Part shown: positions 25,133 to 34,080 of the stretch, piece by piece
How the letters are laid out: the number at the start of each line of letters is the position of its first letter
Numbering within the stretch: position 1 is the first letter of the stretch
Assembly: GCA_024696945.1 (NCBI GenBank)
Contig: JAILGF010000214.1
Span: 1-48,561, forward strand
Direction of reading: 5' to 3'
Origin: Lachnospiraceae bacterium
GTDB lineage: Bacteria; Bacillota; Clostridia; Lachnospirales; Lachnospiraceae
Length of the DNA: 48,561 nt
Notes under the pieces: generated by a model
Databases searched by the model: none
The model's input: the letters and a program-made list of their open reading frames with translations, nothing else
Told to the model about the DNA's origin: nothing
Made by a program: the position numbers and the translations under genes

Positions 25133-27820
25133 GTGGAAGCATTTTATTGGATCCTTCAGTACTTGCATGTACTGATAGCTTATATTTTTATAATGTTTAT
25201 ATGGCCATCGGTTGTTTTTAGGAAACACCTAAAAACAAAGTCCAGATCATACAGATTTGCATTCTGTTGGGTAGTGATGATAGCCATCATTGACCTGTTC
25301 TGTATAGGGCTGGGCTTGGTGCATTTGCTTAACCCGTGGCTGTATAGACTTGTTTTTTATGGAACCTTTATCTATTCATTAGTAAAAGGAAAGAAAATAG
25401 ATCCGGAAACTATCAAACGTTTCAAATACTTTATTGGTGGAACTTATGGTACCAAAAGTATGTTTTCCGATCTTTTTAAATATATAAGGAAAAAAATAAA
25501 GGATGTATGGAAAGTGTTCCTTGAGTTTATGAAGGGACATTGGATTGAATATATAGTTCTTTTTATAGTATTTACATTTGGATTGGTCTATTTCGCCTAT
25601 AGTCCGCTGCATGACTTATCCCCGGGATGCGGTGATGTATACGTTCATTGTATGTGGACCTATCATATTACGGATGGAACCATCTTTTCACATGGTATTT
25701 ATCCTGAAGGCATGCATTTCTTTATGGGGTCTGAATGCCTGCTTTTCGGCGTTCCGTTGTGGAACAGCGTTATCTTTACCGGATCCATCAACGTTATAGG
25801 TATGATGGGGGCGATGTACATCTTCTTTAAAGAGTTTTTTAGATGGAAACATTCAGCACTGATAGGGGTTTTATTGTTCCTTACCTTAAACGGATGCGGT
25901 GGTAACCAGATATTCACATTGGCCAGGATCCAGTGGGGAATGCCTATGGAATTTGGCTATCCCGGCATGTTTATCTGTGCAGCATACCTTATAAGATTTT
26001 TACGTTTCAGTGTAGTAAAGAAGAAAACTAAAGAAGAAAAGAAAGCAGAGAGGAAACAGATAAGGATACCGTTTATAAAGAAAACGGTCAGTATCCCGAT
26101 ACCGCTTTGCTTTAAGGACGAAAACCTTTTCCTTTTCATGATGGGTATGGCTTCAACCATAACCATACATTTCTATACCACATTTTTTGCCTTCTTCCTT
26201 TGCTTAGGTATCGCATTTGTTCTTGTTTATAAGATTTTCTCGAGAAAGTTCGTTCCGTTGGCGGTTTCTGTCATCGTGGGCCTAATGGTTTCCGGACTTC
26301 CGATGGCGGTTTGTTTTGTAAGCGGAATACCCCTTCAGGGTTCACTTCGCTGGGGTTTGGCGGTAATGGGTATTCATCTGAATGACAACCAGGCTGCAAC
26401 AACGGAAACTCAGGATACTGAAACTCAAGAAGAGAATGGTGATTCCCAAGGATCTTCAGACAACGCATCCGGAAACGGTCAGGATGATGCCGGAAGCACC
26501 GGTGAGACCGACAGCGAAAAAACGGATGCCCAAAGTGTGGCAACCACAACGTATAATGAGAATATGAACCTGGGTGTGGTTGCGACCAGTACTTTGATCA
26601 CAAATGAAAATGCGATTTCGGGAGGCCTGGGGATCATACAGCATATAGAAAACTTCCTTGGCATGCTGAAAAAGGGCTTTACCGGCAGCGGACATGAAAG
26701 AAACCGTGGCTTGACATATTTCTACATAACTGTTATATCGTTCTTCCTAAGCTTGGCTTTGAACATTGTAAGGACCATATATTATAAGGTCAAGAAGAAG
26801 GTGGCGGGGCCCAGTCCATTTTTGGGCTATATGTTATTTGCGGGTGCAACTTCGGTTATACATTTGTATGTGCGTTGTGAACAGATGGGTATCCCCTACA
26901 TGATCGAAGTATATAGAATCTTTTGCATGACCTTTATGATGGGCCTTCCCGCATTGGTAATACCCGTTGATTTTGTAATGGGATTTGTGGAGCACTGGAT
27001 TCCTAAAGCGGTTAAGGACAGCATCGGAGCCGGACTGGTGATCGCTACATATGTATTGGTCAGGGCAACCGGAAACTTCCATGGATTTTTATTCTATGAG
27101 TTAAGCAGGTACAATAGTACCGTTATGGTGACCAAGCAGATAGTAAATTCACTACCGGACGAATCATATACCATAGTGTCGTCTACCGACGAACTGTACC
27201 AGATCATGGGCAGGGGATATCACGAAGAACTGGTTCACTTTATTAATGAAAGTCAGTTAGTAAGCTACACCATCCCTACGGAATATATATTTATCTTTGT
27301 AGAGAAAAATGCGATAAGCAGAGGTCAGTACCATTTCCCTGAAGGACCTGAATGGCTGGCTTCGAATACAAAATACTACAACGTATTCGACGGATCCGGT
27401 GTTGAAAGTATAGGAGATAATATTCGAAAAGAAACCATAAATGAAGATATGGCCAATATTTTCTTTGGTAAGTTCCGAGAGAAGATATCGGTATATGCAC
27501 TGCTATGGCAAAGAGTCGTTTTAAATTCCAAGATATATGTATGGTGTCAGAGATTTAATGCCATGTATCCGAATGAGATGCATATATATTATGAAGATGA
27601 CGATCTGATCTGTTTCTATCTGCATCAGAATCAGAGAAATCTATATGAGTTGGCAGCAATGGATCCTACGGTCATGGTTTCACCCGAAGAGTATGCTAGT
27701 CCTATCTGGCCTGAAAATTATGAGAAGAATATGGAAAGTATTACTCTGGAGGATATTAATGATATAAAGGAACCGGATGAAGCTGAAGAGGATACCAAAA
27801 CCTCGGATACCAATAAGTAA
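25133..27820 (+). CDS. Large polytopic membrane protein, possible GT-C glycosyltransferase
   Basis: This 895-aa protein has many membrane helices in two blocks (about residues 1-120 and 140-420, then 520-680), a charged segment between them and a soluble C-terminal part of about 220 residues. A hydrophilic, acidic Gln/Thr/Asp/Glu/Ser-rich insert is at about 415-460 (ETQDTETQEENGDSQ). An aspartate-containing first loop (LHDLSPGCGDVYVHC) is reminiscent of the GT-C DxD-type loop. I do not recognise a named family and call it GT-C-like from layout, length and the upstream GT2. The GTG start follows GGAGGA at good spacing. It is 16 bp before the nucleotidyltransferase gene. Confidence 0.6.
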   Translation: MEAFYWILQYLHVLIAYIFIMFIWPSVVFRKHLKTKSRSYRFAFCWVVMIAIIDLFCIGLGLVHLLNPWLYRLVFYGTFIYSLVKGKKIDPETIKRFKYFIGGTYGTKSMFSDLFKYIRKKIKDVWKVFLEFMKGHWIEYIVLFIVFTFGLVYFAYSPLHDLSPGCGDVYVHCMWTYHITDGTIFSHGIYPEGMHFFMGSECLLFGVPLWNSVIFTGSINVIGMMGAMYIFFKEFFRWKHSALIGVLLFLTLNGCGGNQIFTLARIQWGMPMEFGYPGMFICAAYLIRFLRFSVVKKKTKEEKKAERKQIRIPFIKKTVSIPIPLCFKDENLFLFMMGMASTITIHFYTTFFAFFLCLGIAFVLVYKIFSRKFVPLAVSVIVGLMVSGLPMAVCFVSGIPLQGSLRWGLAVMGIHLNDNQAATTETQDTETQEENGDSQGSSDNASGNGQDDAGSTGETDSEKTDAQSVATTTYNENMNLGVVATSTLITNENAISGGLGIIQHIENFLGMLKKGFTGSGHERNRGLTYFYITVISFFLSLALNIVRTIYYKVKKKVAGPSPFLGYMLFAGATSVIHLYVRCEQMGIPYMIEVYRIFCMTFMMGLPALVIPVDFVMGFVEHWIPKAVKDSIGAGLVIATYVLVRATGNFHGFLFYELSRYNSTVMVTKQIVNSLPDESYTIVSSTDELYQIMGRGYHEELVHFINESQLVSYTIPTEYIFIFVEKNAISRGQYHFPEGPEWLASNTKYYNVFDGSGVESIGDNIRKETINEDMANIFFGKFREKISVYALLWQRVVLNSKIYVWCQRFNAMYPNEMHIYYEDDDLICFYLHQNQRNLYELAAMDPTVMVSPEEYASPIWPENYEKNMESITLEDINDIKEPDEAEEDTKTSDTNK

Positions 27821-27836
27821 TAAGGAGTAGGATGGT

Positions 27837-29069
27837 ATGAAAACCTTTGATTACCTGCTTTTGCTCCTAAAGACATCTCTTAATGCGGGCGGGAAAACGC
27901 AGGATGAAATAAAAGAGGAATTAAGTTTAATAACTTCTAAAATCTCTGAAACCGAATGGACAGAGATTGCAAGAAATGCCCAAAAAACCAGCGTGGCATG
28001 CCTTCTGTACGATGTAATAGATATGCTGGAAGGTGTTCCTGACTCCACTAAAAGGGAGATAACTAAATATACCAGACTGATCTGCCAGAACAACTATAGG
28101 ATGCTTACCGTAGATATCTGGCTCGACAAGGTGCTGAGAAAAGCCGGAATCCCATTTTGTATAATGAAGGGAGTGGCAGCAGCAGCAGATTATCCAACAC
28201 CTGAATTAAGAAAAGCGGGAGATGTTGACATTTTGCTGACCAACCCGGGCGATGCGGAAAGAGCTGTAGCGGAAATAGAAAAGCTGGGCTTCAAGAAAGA
28301 AAAAGAACAGCACTCACTGCACCACATTTCCATGCAGGACGCTACAGGTCTTGAGATAGAAGTTCATACCATGCTGGCCGAACCGTTTGACAATAATAAG
28401 ATAAACGGTTATCTTGACAGACTTGTTCCCGAATGCAGAAGCAAAACTGTAAGAAAAACCATTATGGGAACTGAGCTCCCGGTATTAGAAGATACCTACC
28501 ATGCATTTGAACTGATCTTGCATATGCTTCAGCATTTCCTAAGAGCCGGCTTTGGAGTTAAACTCCTTTGCGACTGGGTAGTCCTATGGAATAGGGGACT
28601 TAAAGAGAAGGATAGGGAGACTTACTTAAACCTTGTAAAAGAAAGCGGTATAAAGGGTTTCTCAGACATGGTAACCAGAGTCTGTATAAAGTACCTTGGA
28701 CTTAAACGCGAAAATGTACTTTGGATGGATCTGTTTGCCAACGGAAAGGACCGTGAAGAGGTAGAAAAAGAAACGGAATTGTTTATGGATGAGCTTATGG
28801 ATGCCGAGGAGTTTGGAAAGTCTAAAGGTAGAATGGTAGCTCTTAGAGGGAACGGGATTTTGGATTATGTTCGCGAGTTCCACCATCAGATGCACTTAAA
28901 CTTTCCAAGGGCCGGGAAGGTGTTCCTGTTTTGGCCGGTACTTTGGATCATAACACTTGTCAGATTTTTAAGGAATAACAGAAAGGTTCGTTCAATTTCG
29001 AGCAAAGAGCTCTTTGAAAGCGCCGGAAAACGTGGAAAACTGGTTAAGGGATTAAATCTTTTTAAATAA
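27837..29069 (+). CDS. NTP_transf_5-like nucleotidyltransferase family protein
   Basis: The 410-aa soluble protein has the family signature IPFCIMKGVAAAADYPTPELRKAGDVDILLT, with the metal-binding DVD and the preceding KG...Y.....R block at about residues 113-135. The conserved HHISMQDATGLEIEVHTML, HAFELILHMLQHFLRAGFGVKLLCDWVVL and C-terminal HQMHLNFPRA follow. Members are found in peptide-modification and HPr-rel-A type loci together with PqqD-like proteins. Here the PqqD-like gene begins the same operon 14.6 kb earlier. Substrate is unknown. A ribosome site TAAGGAGTAGG precedes the ATG, and a 91-bp gap with no clear terminator follows. Confidence 0.75.
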   Translation: MKTFDYLLLLLKTSLNAGGKTQDEIKEELSLITSKISETEWTEIARNAQKTSVACLLYDVIDMLEGVPDSTKREITKYTRLICQNNYRMLTVDIWLDKVLRKAGIPFCIMKGVAAAADYPTPELRKAGDVDILLTNPGDAERAVAEIEKLGFKKEKEQHSLHHISMQDATGLEIEVHTMLAEPFDNNKINGYLDRLVPECRSKTVRKTIMGTELPVLEDTYHAFELILHMLQHFLRAGFGVKLLCDWVVLWNRGLKEKDRETYLNLVKESGIKGFSDMVTRVCIKYLGLKRENVLWMDLFANGKDREEVEKETELFMDELMDAEEFGKSKGRMVALRGNGILDYVREFHHQMHLNFPRAGKVFLFWPVLWIITLVRFLRNNRKVRSISSKELFESAGKRGKLVKGLNLFK

Positions 29070-29160
29070 AAATTTAGAAAAAGCAAATTATTAGAAGAAG
29101 AATTGAAGCCCTAAAATTCTTACAAATTTGATATATTAGAAAGATTTAATAAGTATTTTA

Positions 29161-29189
29161 TTGACAATCACTCCTTTTTTTGATATAGT
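29161..29189 (+). promoter_or_regulatory. Strong sigma-A promoter
   Basis: Consensus TTGACA (29161-29166) and TATAGT (29184-29189) are 17 bp apart. It starts the leader-peptide-like gene and perhaps the following ABC exporter. Confidence 0.9.
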
Positions 29190-29238
29190 GCATGTGTTAC
29201 AAGTGGGAACTATATTTTTATATATAGCTAAGAGGGGA

Positions 29239-29253
29239 GCCGTTTTTTACGGC
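29239..29253 (+). promoter_or_regulatory. Short hairpin in the 5' leader
   Basis: GCCGT (29239-29243) pairs with ACGGC (29249-29253) around a TTTTT loop, 30 bp before the gene start. It is too short to be sure it matters. Confidence 0.3.
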
Positions 29254-29283
29254 AGATTTTTAAAGAAAAGAGGAGAGATTGCG

Positions 29284-29823
29284 ATGAAAAACTATGTAAG
29301 TCCCGTTATCTTTGATAACGAAGAACTGGCTGAAGGTGTTTATGCTACCGGTAGCGGATCAGACTGTTGGATTTATACTCTTAGGACTTTGACGCCGGTA
29401 ACCACTAATCCCGGTGACAACTACAGCGAGTACGAAGTTAAAGGCGAACATCAATGTGTTGAGCACATTTCACTTTGGACTACTACAAAATATTCAATTA
29501 TGCCCGGTCAACTCGGTGAAACAGTTAGGGAGATTGAATGTGCAGGAGTACGTGTCCGTCCTGGACAGACGCAGACATCTTCGGAACATGTATGGGATAA
29601 CGGCGTGGATATTGGACCGAGATTTGAATTGACACTTGATGCAACCGGAAGCAACTTTGAGCTTACACGTAGGTGCCATGGAAATGCGTATGCTGGCAAC
29701 CCTGTTACAGACACGTTTACCGTTAATGTAAAGATTTACTGTACTGATGGAACTTGTACGTTTGAATTGAGTCAGATTCCTTATTGTGAGCATATTCCCA
29801 ATGTTCAGGGAAGATATGACTAA
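29284..29823 (+). CDS. Small Cys-containing protein with leader-like N-terminus
   Basis: The 179-aa product starts MKNYVSPVIFDNEEL, then AEGVYATGSG, a leader-like pattern that recurs in uncharacterised Lachnospiraceae small proteins (my recollection, not a search). No hydrophobic signal peptide is present. The remainder is Thr/Gly/Cys rich with seven cysteines (in DCW, QCVEH, IECAG, RRCHG, IYCTDG, GTCTF and PYCEH) and alternating beta-strand-like runs. The ATG at 29284 has AGGAGAG upstream and a strong promoter. Next come an ABC exporter gene and two acyltransferases. It could be an exported surface protein or a RiPP-like precursor; neither is proven. Confidence 0.65.
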   Translation: MKNYVSPVIFDNEELAEGVYATGSGSDCWIYTLRTLTPVTTNPGDNYSEYEVKGEHQCVEHISLWTTTKYSIMPGQLGETVREIECAGVRVRPGQTQTSSEHVWDNGVDIGPRFELTLDATGSNFELTRRCHGNAYAGNPVTDTFTVNVKIYCTDGTCTFELSQIPYCEHIPNVQGRYD

Positions 29824-29868
29824 ACGGTATATTGTTGTTACAGTTTAAGAGAGAATCAATTATAAATT

Positions 29869-29902
29869 AAAGGGCTTCTGTTCGTAGAAATAGAAGTCCT
29901 TT
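29869..29902 (+). terminator. Hairpin between the small protein and ABC exporter (weak terminator/attenuator)
   Basis: AAAGGGCTTCT (29869-29879) pairs with AGAAGTCCTTT (29892-29902). The following ATTATTAGG is only partly T-rich, so some readthrough to the exporter is likely. Confidence 0.55.
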
Positions 29903-29919
29903 ATTATTAGGGTTGGAAG

Positions 29920-31698
29920 ATGGGTTTTATAAAAAAAAGAATTCAAGAAGGCCGTATGTCCGAACTAAAAAGCCAGGTTAAATGGGTTTTGAGGTATGCC
30001 AGGAGATATTGGAAGCATATGATAATTTATACGGTTATCGGCCTTTCAGGAACACTGGTTGCATTGATATCGGGGTTTGTTTCAAGGGATATGGTGGATA
30101 TCATTACCGGACATAAAGTGGGTGCGGTACTGGCACAGTTTGCCTCCTTGATAATGATCACCCTGTTAAATACATTGATAGGGCAGATTTCTGAGTACGT
30201 TTCGCTAAAGATTAACCTAAAGGTAAGCAATGAAATAAAAGAAGAGATTTTCGGCGGAATTCTGATGGCGGATTGGGAGGCGTTATCCGATTATCATACC
30301 GGAGACCTTTTGACAAGATGGAATACGGATTCTGCAGCTGTGGCATCCGGAGTCCTGACGTTTTTTCCGAATATAGTTATATACTCCACACGTTTTATCA
30401 GTGCACTGGTGGTCATGGTTAGCAGTGACTGGACCTTTGCCGTAATATCCATGATCAGCATCCCGTTCTCATTTGTTATTTCGAAACAGATGATGAAGAA
30501 GATGCGGAATGCCAATCAGGAATCTTCCAGACAGTCGGCCCAGTTAAACGGATTTAATCAGGAAACCTTTTCAAATATTCAGACGGTAAAGGCCTTTAGC
30601 CTGATTCCTGAATATATCAAAAGGCTTCATAAGCTGCAGGCAGAATATATAACCATGAAGCTTAAGTTTCAAAGGGGTTATATCGGAATAACTTTAATAA
30701 ACGTCCTGATTTCACTGATCATTTCTTATGCGGCGTACGGATGGGGAATTTACAGGGTATGGAGCGAGGCGATAACATATGGTACCATGACGATGTTCTT
30801 AACCTTGTCGTCAACCCTTTCTTCCGCAATGAGCAGTATGATGTCCCTTGTACCCAGTGCATTGTATATTACCAACTCTGCACAAAGGCTTATGGATCTG
30901 GTAGAACTTCCTAAGGAAGATTACAGCAATGAATCTGATGTAAAGGAATTTGCTGAGAAGAATGCGGATACAGGCATTTCCCTTTGTATTAAAGATATGG
31001 ATTATTCATATAAAAATGGAAATGAAATATTCTGTGGGGCATCTATAGATGCAGCACCTCATGAAACAATAGCACTTGTTGGACCGTCCGGCGAAGGAAA
31101 GACCACCATGCTGCGCCTTATACTTGCATTGATAAATAAAAAGGATGGTGAAGCGGTTCTCTACGGAGACAAATACTTTACTACGGAAGATGGTAGGGAG
31201 GAAAAGAGCATTCCCCTTAACGCGGCCGCTCGTCAGTTATTCTCATATGTGCCCCAGGGAAATACGATGCTCTCCGGTACTATAGCCGATAATATGCGAT
31301 TTGTCAAATCTGATGCGACCGATGAGGAAATATGGGCCGCGCTTGACATGGCCTGCGCCAAGGAGTTCGTGGAAAAGATGCCTAATGGTATTGATAGCGA
31401 GCTAAAGGAGCGTGGAGGTGGTATATCGGAAGGACAGGCCCAAAGATTATCCATTGCCAGGGCCATTATCAGGAAGTCGCCGCTCCTTCTTCTGGATGAG
31501 GCTACATCGGCCCTTGACGTGGCAACTGAAAGAAGGGTTCTAAATAATATCATGAAGGATGATTATCCAAGGACATGTATAGTCACCACCCATAGACCCA
31601 CCGTACTGAATGTCTGCAATAGGGTTTATGCGATAAAGGATAAGAAGTTTAAGGTTTTAAATGAAGAAGAAATAGATGAAATGATTAAAGGGTTCTGA
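29920..31698 (+). CDS. ABC transporter, fused permease-ATPase (exporter type)
   Basis: The 592-aa half-transporter has an N-terminal exporter membrane domain of about six helices (residues 30-310). Its ATPase has Walker A GPSGEGKTT, a signature segment ISEGQAQRLSIARA (LSGGQ variant), Walker B LLLLDEATSAL and the switch histidine in TTHRP. It would work as a homodimer. There is no C39 peptidase domain, so any leader cleavage would need another protein. Its neighbour, the leader-like Cys protein, is a possible substrate; a lipid-linked glycan is another. Two starts are possible: ATG 29920 (weak TTGGAAG site) and ATG 29956, which has AAGAAGG before it. Confidence 0.88.
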   Translation: MGFIKKRIQEGRMSELKSQVKWVLRYARRYWKHMIIYTVIGLSGTLVALISGFVSRDMVDIITGHKVGAVLAQFASLIMITLLNTLIGQISEYVSLKINLKVSNEIKEEIFGGILMADWEALSDYHTGDLLTRWNTDSAAVASGVLTFFPNIVIYSTRFISALVVMVSSDWTFAVISMISIPFSFVISKQMMKKMRNANQESSRQSAQLNGFNQETFSNIQTVKAFSLIPEYIKRLHKLQAEYITMKLKFQRGYIGITLINVLISLIISYAAYGWGIYRVWSEAITYGTMTMFLTLSSTLSSAMSSMMSLVPSALYITNSAQRLMDLVELPKEDYSNESDVKEFAEKNADTGISLCIKDMDYSYKNGNEIFCGASIDAAPHETIALVGPSGEGKTTMLRLILALINKKDGEAVLYGDKYFTTEDGREEKSIPLNAAARQLFSYVPQGNTMLSGTIADNMRFVKSDATDEEIWAALDMACAKEFVEKMPNGIDSELKERGGGISEGQAQRLSIARAIIRKSPLLLLDEATSALDVATERRVLNNIMKDDYPRTCIVTTHRPTVLNVCNRVYAIKDKKFKVLNEEEIDEMIKGF

Positions 31699-31730
31699 AG
31701 TGAAGTTGCAGAATGATTTTTGGAGGATGT

Positions 31731-32801
31731 ATGGAAGAGAACGAGAGAAATACCGAAAACCTTGAAGCTAAACCGAAGCCTGTAGGCAGACGGATGAGAA
31801 ACTGGCGATTTGATTATCTAAAGGGAATATGCTGTATAGTCGTCATCCTGTCACATTGTCCGGCACCGGGAATGCTTGGTGATGCAATAATATACGGGTG
31901 CAAGTTTGCTGTTCCGATCTTCTTTATGATCACGGGGTACTATACGGACTCCAAAAACAACGAATGGATTTTTCACAAGGTAAAACAGCTTTTGATCAAG
32001 CTGATAATTGCGGAGCTGCTATACGGCGTGTGGAGCCTGTTTGTACATATCGTTATCGATAATAAGGATTTTGGCTCCTTCATAAGCGGCTTGTCGATCC
32101 TGAACCATCCTATAAAGGTGTTCTTCTGCGGTACTTTGTTTAACGGAGTATTCTGGTATTTTTACGGTATAATCTGGTCATACCTTTTGATCGTGCTGTT
32201 AAGGAAAGCAAAGGTCATATACAGTAGTGCCTTTTGCATTGCGGCCGTAGCCGTCCTTCTTACCGTCCATATAGTCGGAAGGTTTATTCTGCAAAATATG
32301 ATCGATTACAGCCAATATGCGTACCTGACCCGTAACGGACTGCTCTTTGGCTTCCCACTGGTTTTGACAGGAATGCTGTTTTCAAGATATGAGAAAACGA
32401 TACGTGAAAAGGTATCTTGTGGAAAAAATATAGTATTACTGTTTTTGGGTGGCGCTGTTTTGATTGCCGAATATATATTCAGCAGGCAATATCTGGATTT
32501 CCATTATAGTTCCTTTATTATCTCGTGTGCAATGTTTATGTTCGCCTTTACATACAAAAAAGACGGCATAATATTTAAAAAGCCTCTGTCATTTATGGGA
32601 CAGAATCTGTCGCTGTGGATATACCTTGACCATATGTTTGTCGATCAGTTTTTGAAGATAGTTGCGGAAAGGCTTTCACTGGCAGATAACGTTATATATG
32701 GGTATTTCCATACTTTACTTGTTATAATAATGTCTATTGTTATGGCATATATCGCTTATATAATAAAGAAACATCAGTATGAAAAGAAGAATAGAAAATA
32801 G
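31731..32801 (+). CDS. Acyltransferase family 3 membrane protein (first)
   Basis: The product is 356 aa and polytopic, about ten helices. It has the acyltransferase-3 start NWRFDYLKGICCIVVILSHC, with the conserved His in this segment, and the loop pattern AVPIFFMITGYYTD. Family members O-acetylate or O-acylate extracytoplasmic sugars. The ATG at 31731 is chosen because TGGAGG precedes it; an upstream in-frame ATG at 31713 lacks a ribosome site. The gene follows the ABC exporter by 32 bp and ends at the next promoter. A role in decorating the exopolysaccharide or other surface glycan is inferred. Confidence 0.85.
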   Translation: MEENERNTENLEAKPKPVGRRMRNWRFDYLKGICCIVVILSHCPAPGMLGDAIIYGCKFAVPIFFMITGYYTDSKNNEWIFHKVKQLLIKLIIAELLYGVWSLFVHIVIDNKDFGSFISGLSILNHPIKVFFCGTLFNGVFWYFYGIIWSYLLIVLLRKAKVIYSSAFCIAAVAVLLTVHIVGRFILQNMIDYSQYAYLTRNGLLFGFPLVLTGMLFSRYEKTIREKVSCGKNIVLLFLGGAVLIAEYIFSRQYLDFHYSSFIISCAMFMFAFTYKKDGIIFKKPLSFMGQNLSLWIYLDHMFVDQFLKIVAERLSLADNVIYGYFHTLLVIIMSIVMAYIAYIIKKHQYEKKNRK

Positions 32802-32830
32802 TTGATAACGGGCATTTGGAATGATATAAT
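32802..32830 (+). promoter_or_regulatory. Promoter directly after the first acyltransferase
   Basis: TTGATA (32802-32807) and perfect TATAAT (32825-32830) are 17 bp apart. It starts the second acyltransferase and probably the diguanylate cyclase. Confidence 0.85.
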
Positions 32831-32843
32831 TATTGACAGATGA

Positions 32844-32865
32844 ACTTCATCACTAAATATGAAGT
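32844..32865 (+). promoter_or_regulatory. Inverted repeat in the 5' leader of the second acyltransferase
   Basis: ACTTCAT (32844-32850) and ATGAAGT (32859-32865) form a perfect 7-bp dyad with an 8-nt spacer, just past the predicted start site. It is an operator or mRNA hairpin candidate. Confidence 0.4.
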
Positions 32866-32895
32866 GGTTCTGATAGCATAGCGGAGGACGTATCA

Positions 32896-34041
32896 ATGGG
32901 AAATGAAAAAACTGTAGAAAAAACAGGAGCACCAAGCCTAAGAAATTCCAACATTGAATTATTGCGAATACTTGCAATGATCGGCATTATTGCCCATCAT
33001 CTGGGATATTGGGGAGGATTTGAGTACGCGACGGATTCATTAAGCCTAAATCAGCTTTGGGTGCAGTTTATCCAGATAGGCGGAAAAATAGGCGTTGTTC
33101 TCTTCATTTATATTTCCGGCTATTATCTTGTAAAAGCAGATGAGATAAAGACCGCTAAGGTTGTAAAACTGTGGTTACAGATATTTTTCTATTCCCTGCC
33201 CGTATTTTTGGTATTGGTTCTCTTTGGAATCAGGTCGTTTGGAATAATGGATCTGATCAAGAATTGCTTCCCTGTAATTTTTCAAAAATGGTGGTTTGCC
33301 ACTGCATACTTGCTGCTTTACATTTTATCTCCATTCCTTAACAGGCTACTGAAATCGCTTGATGAAAAACAGTATATCGGTTTCCTGCTTCTTACGGGAA
33401 TCTGCTGGTGTGTAATCCCTACCTTTACAACACAGTACTTTATGGGTAATGAATTATTGTTTTTTGTTTTGATTTATTCAATTTCCGGTTTTATAAGACT
33501 CCATAAGGTAAAGATCCAGTGGTCCGCAGCAAAATGCATAGTAATATCTATAATACTTTCAATTTTAACCTTTGGTTCGGTAGTTGCCTTCGATATATTG
33601 GGATCCAAATTCCCGTTCTTGGCTGAAAATGCTCTGTATTTATTTATATTCCAGCGATCCATCATGGTGGTCGTTATCGGATTGATTATATTTATCGGAT
33701 TTTTAAAGATGAATATCGGATACAAGCGTGTTATAAATTTCATTTCACCTGCAATGTTCGGAGTATTCCTGATCCATGAAAACGATTGTATCAGAAAGTG
33801 GTTATGGCAGGATATATTTAAACTAGGCTCTTATTCGAACAGCAATGTGCTGATACCTTATACAATTCTCGTGGTTGCGATCGTTTTTGTGGGCTGCACG
33901 ATAATAGAACTGCTAAGAAGATACAGTATTGAACTGTTAAGCAAACCGCTCATCAGGTTTACTTCGGAAAAAATCGACTCCGCTTCTGAAAAATTAAAGA
34001 CCTTTATACAGAATAAGCTGAAGCATGATCAGAACGAATAA
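32896..34041 (+). CDS. Acyltransferase family 3 membrane protein (second)
   Basis: This 381-aa polytopic protein opens with SNIELLRILAMIGIIAHHLGYWG, the acyltransferase-3 first helix with its HH pair, and GVVLFIYISGYYLV in the second. The C-terminal tail is charged and likely cytosolic. It is a second copy of the family but only distantly like the preceding one. Members acylate glycans with acetyl-CoA-derived or other acyl groups. The ATG follows GCGGAGGACG. It is transcribed from its own promoter and is 39 bp before the diguanylate cyclase. Which polymer it acts on is unknown. Confidence 0.85.
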   Translation: MGNEKTVEKTGAPSLRNSNIELLRILAMIGIIAHHLGYWGGFEYATDSLSLNQLWVQFIQIGGKIGVVLFIYISGYYLVKADEIKTAKVVKLWLQIFFYSLPVFLVLVLFGIRSFGIMDLIKNCFPVIFQKWWFATAYLLLYILSPFLNRLLKSLDEKQYIGFLLLTGICWCVIPTFTTQYFMGNELLFFVLIYSISGFIRLHKVKIQWSAAKCIVISIILSILTFGSVVAFDILGSKFPFLAENALYLFIFQRSIMVVVIGLIIFIGFLKMNIGYKRVINFISPAMFGVFLIHENDCIRKWLWQDIFKLGSYSNSNVLIPYTILVVAIVFVGCTIIELLRRYSIELLSKPLIRFTSEKIDSASEKLKTFIQNKLKHDQNE

Positions 34042-34080
34042 GCCGGTTATTAACAGTATATGATTTTGGGGGCATAATAT

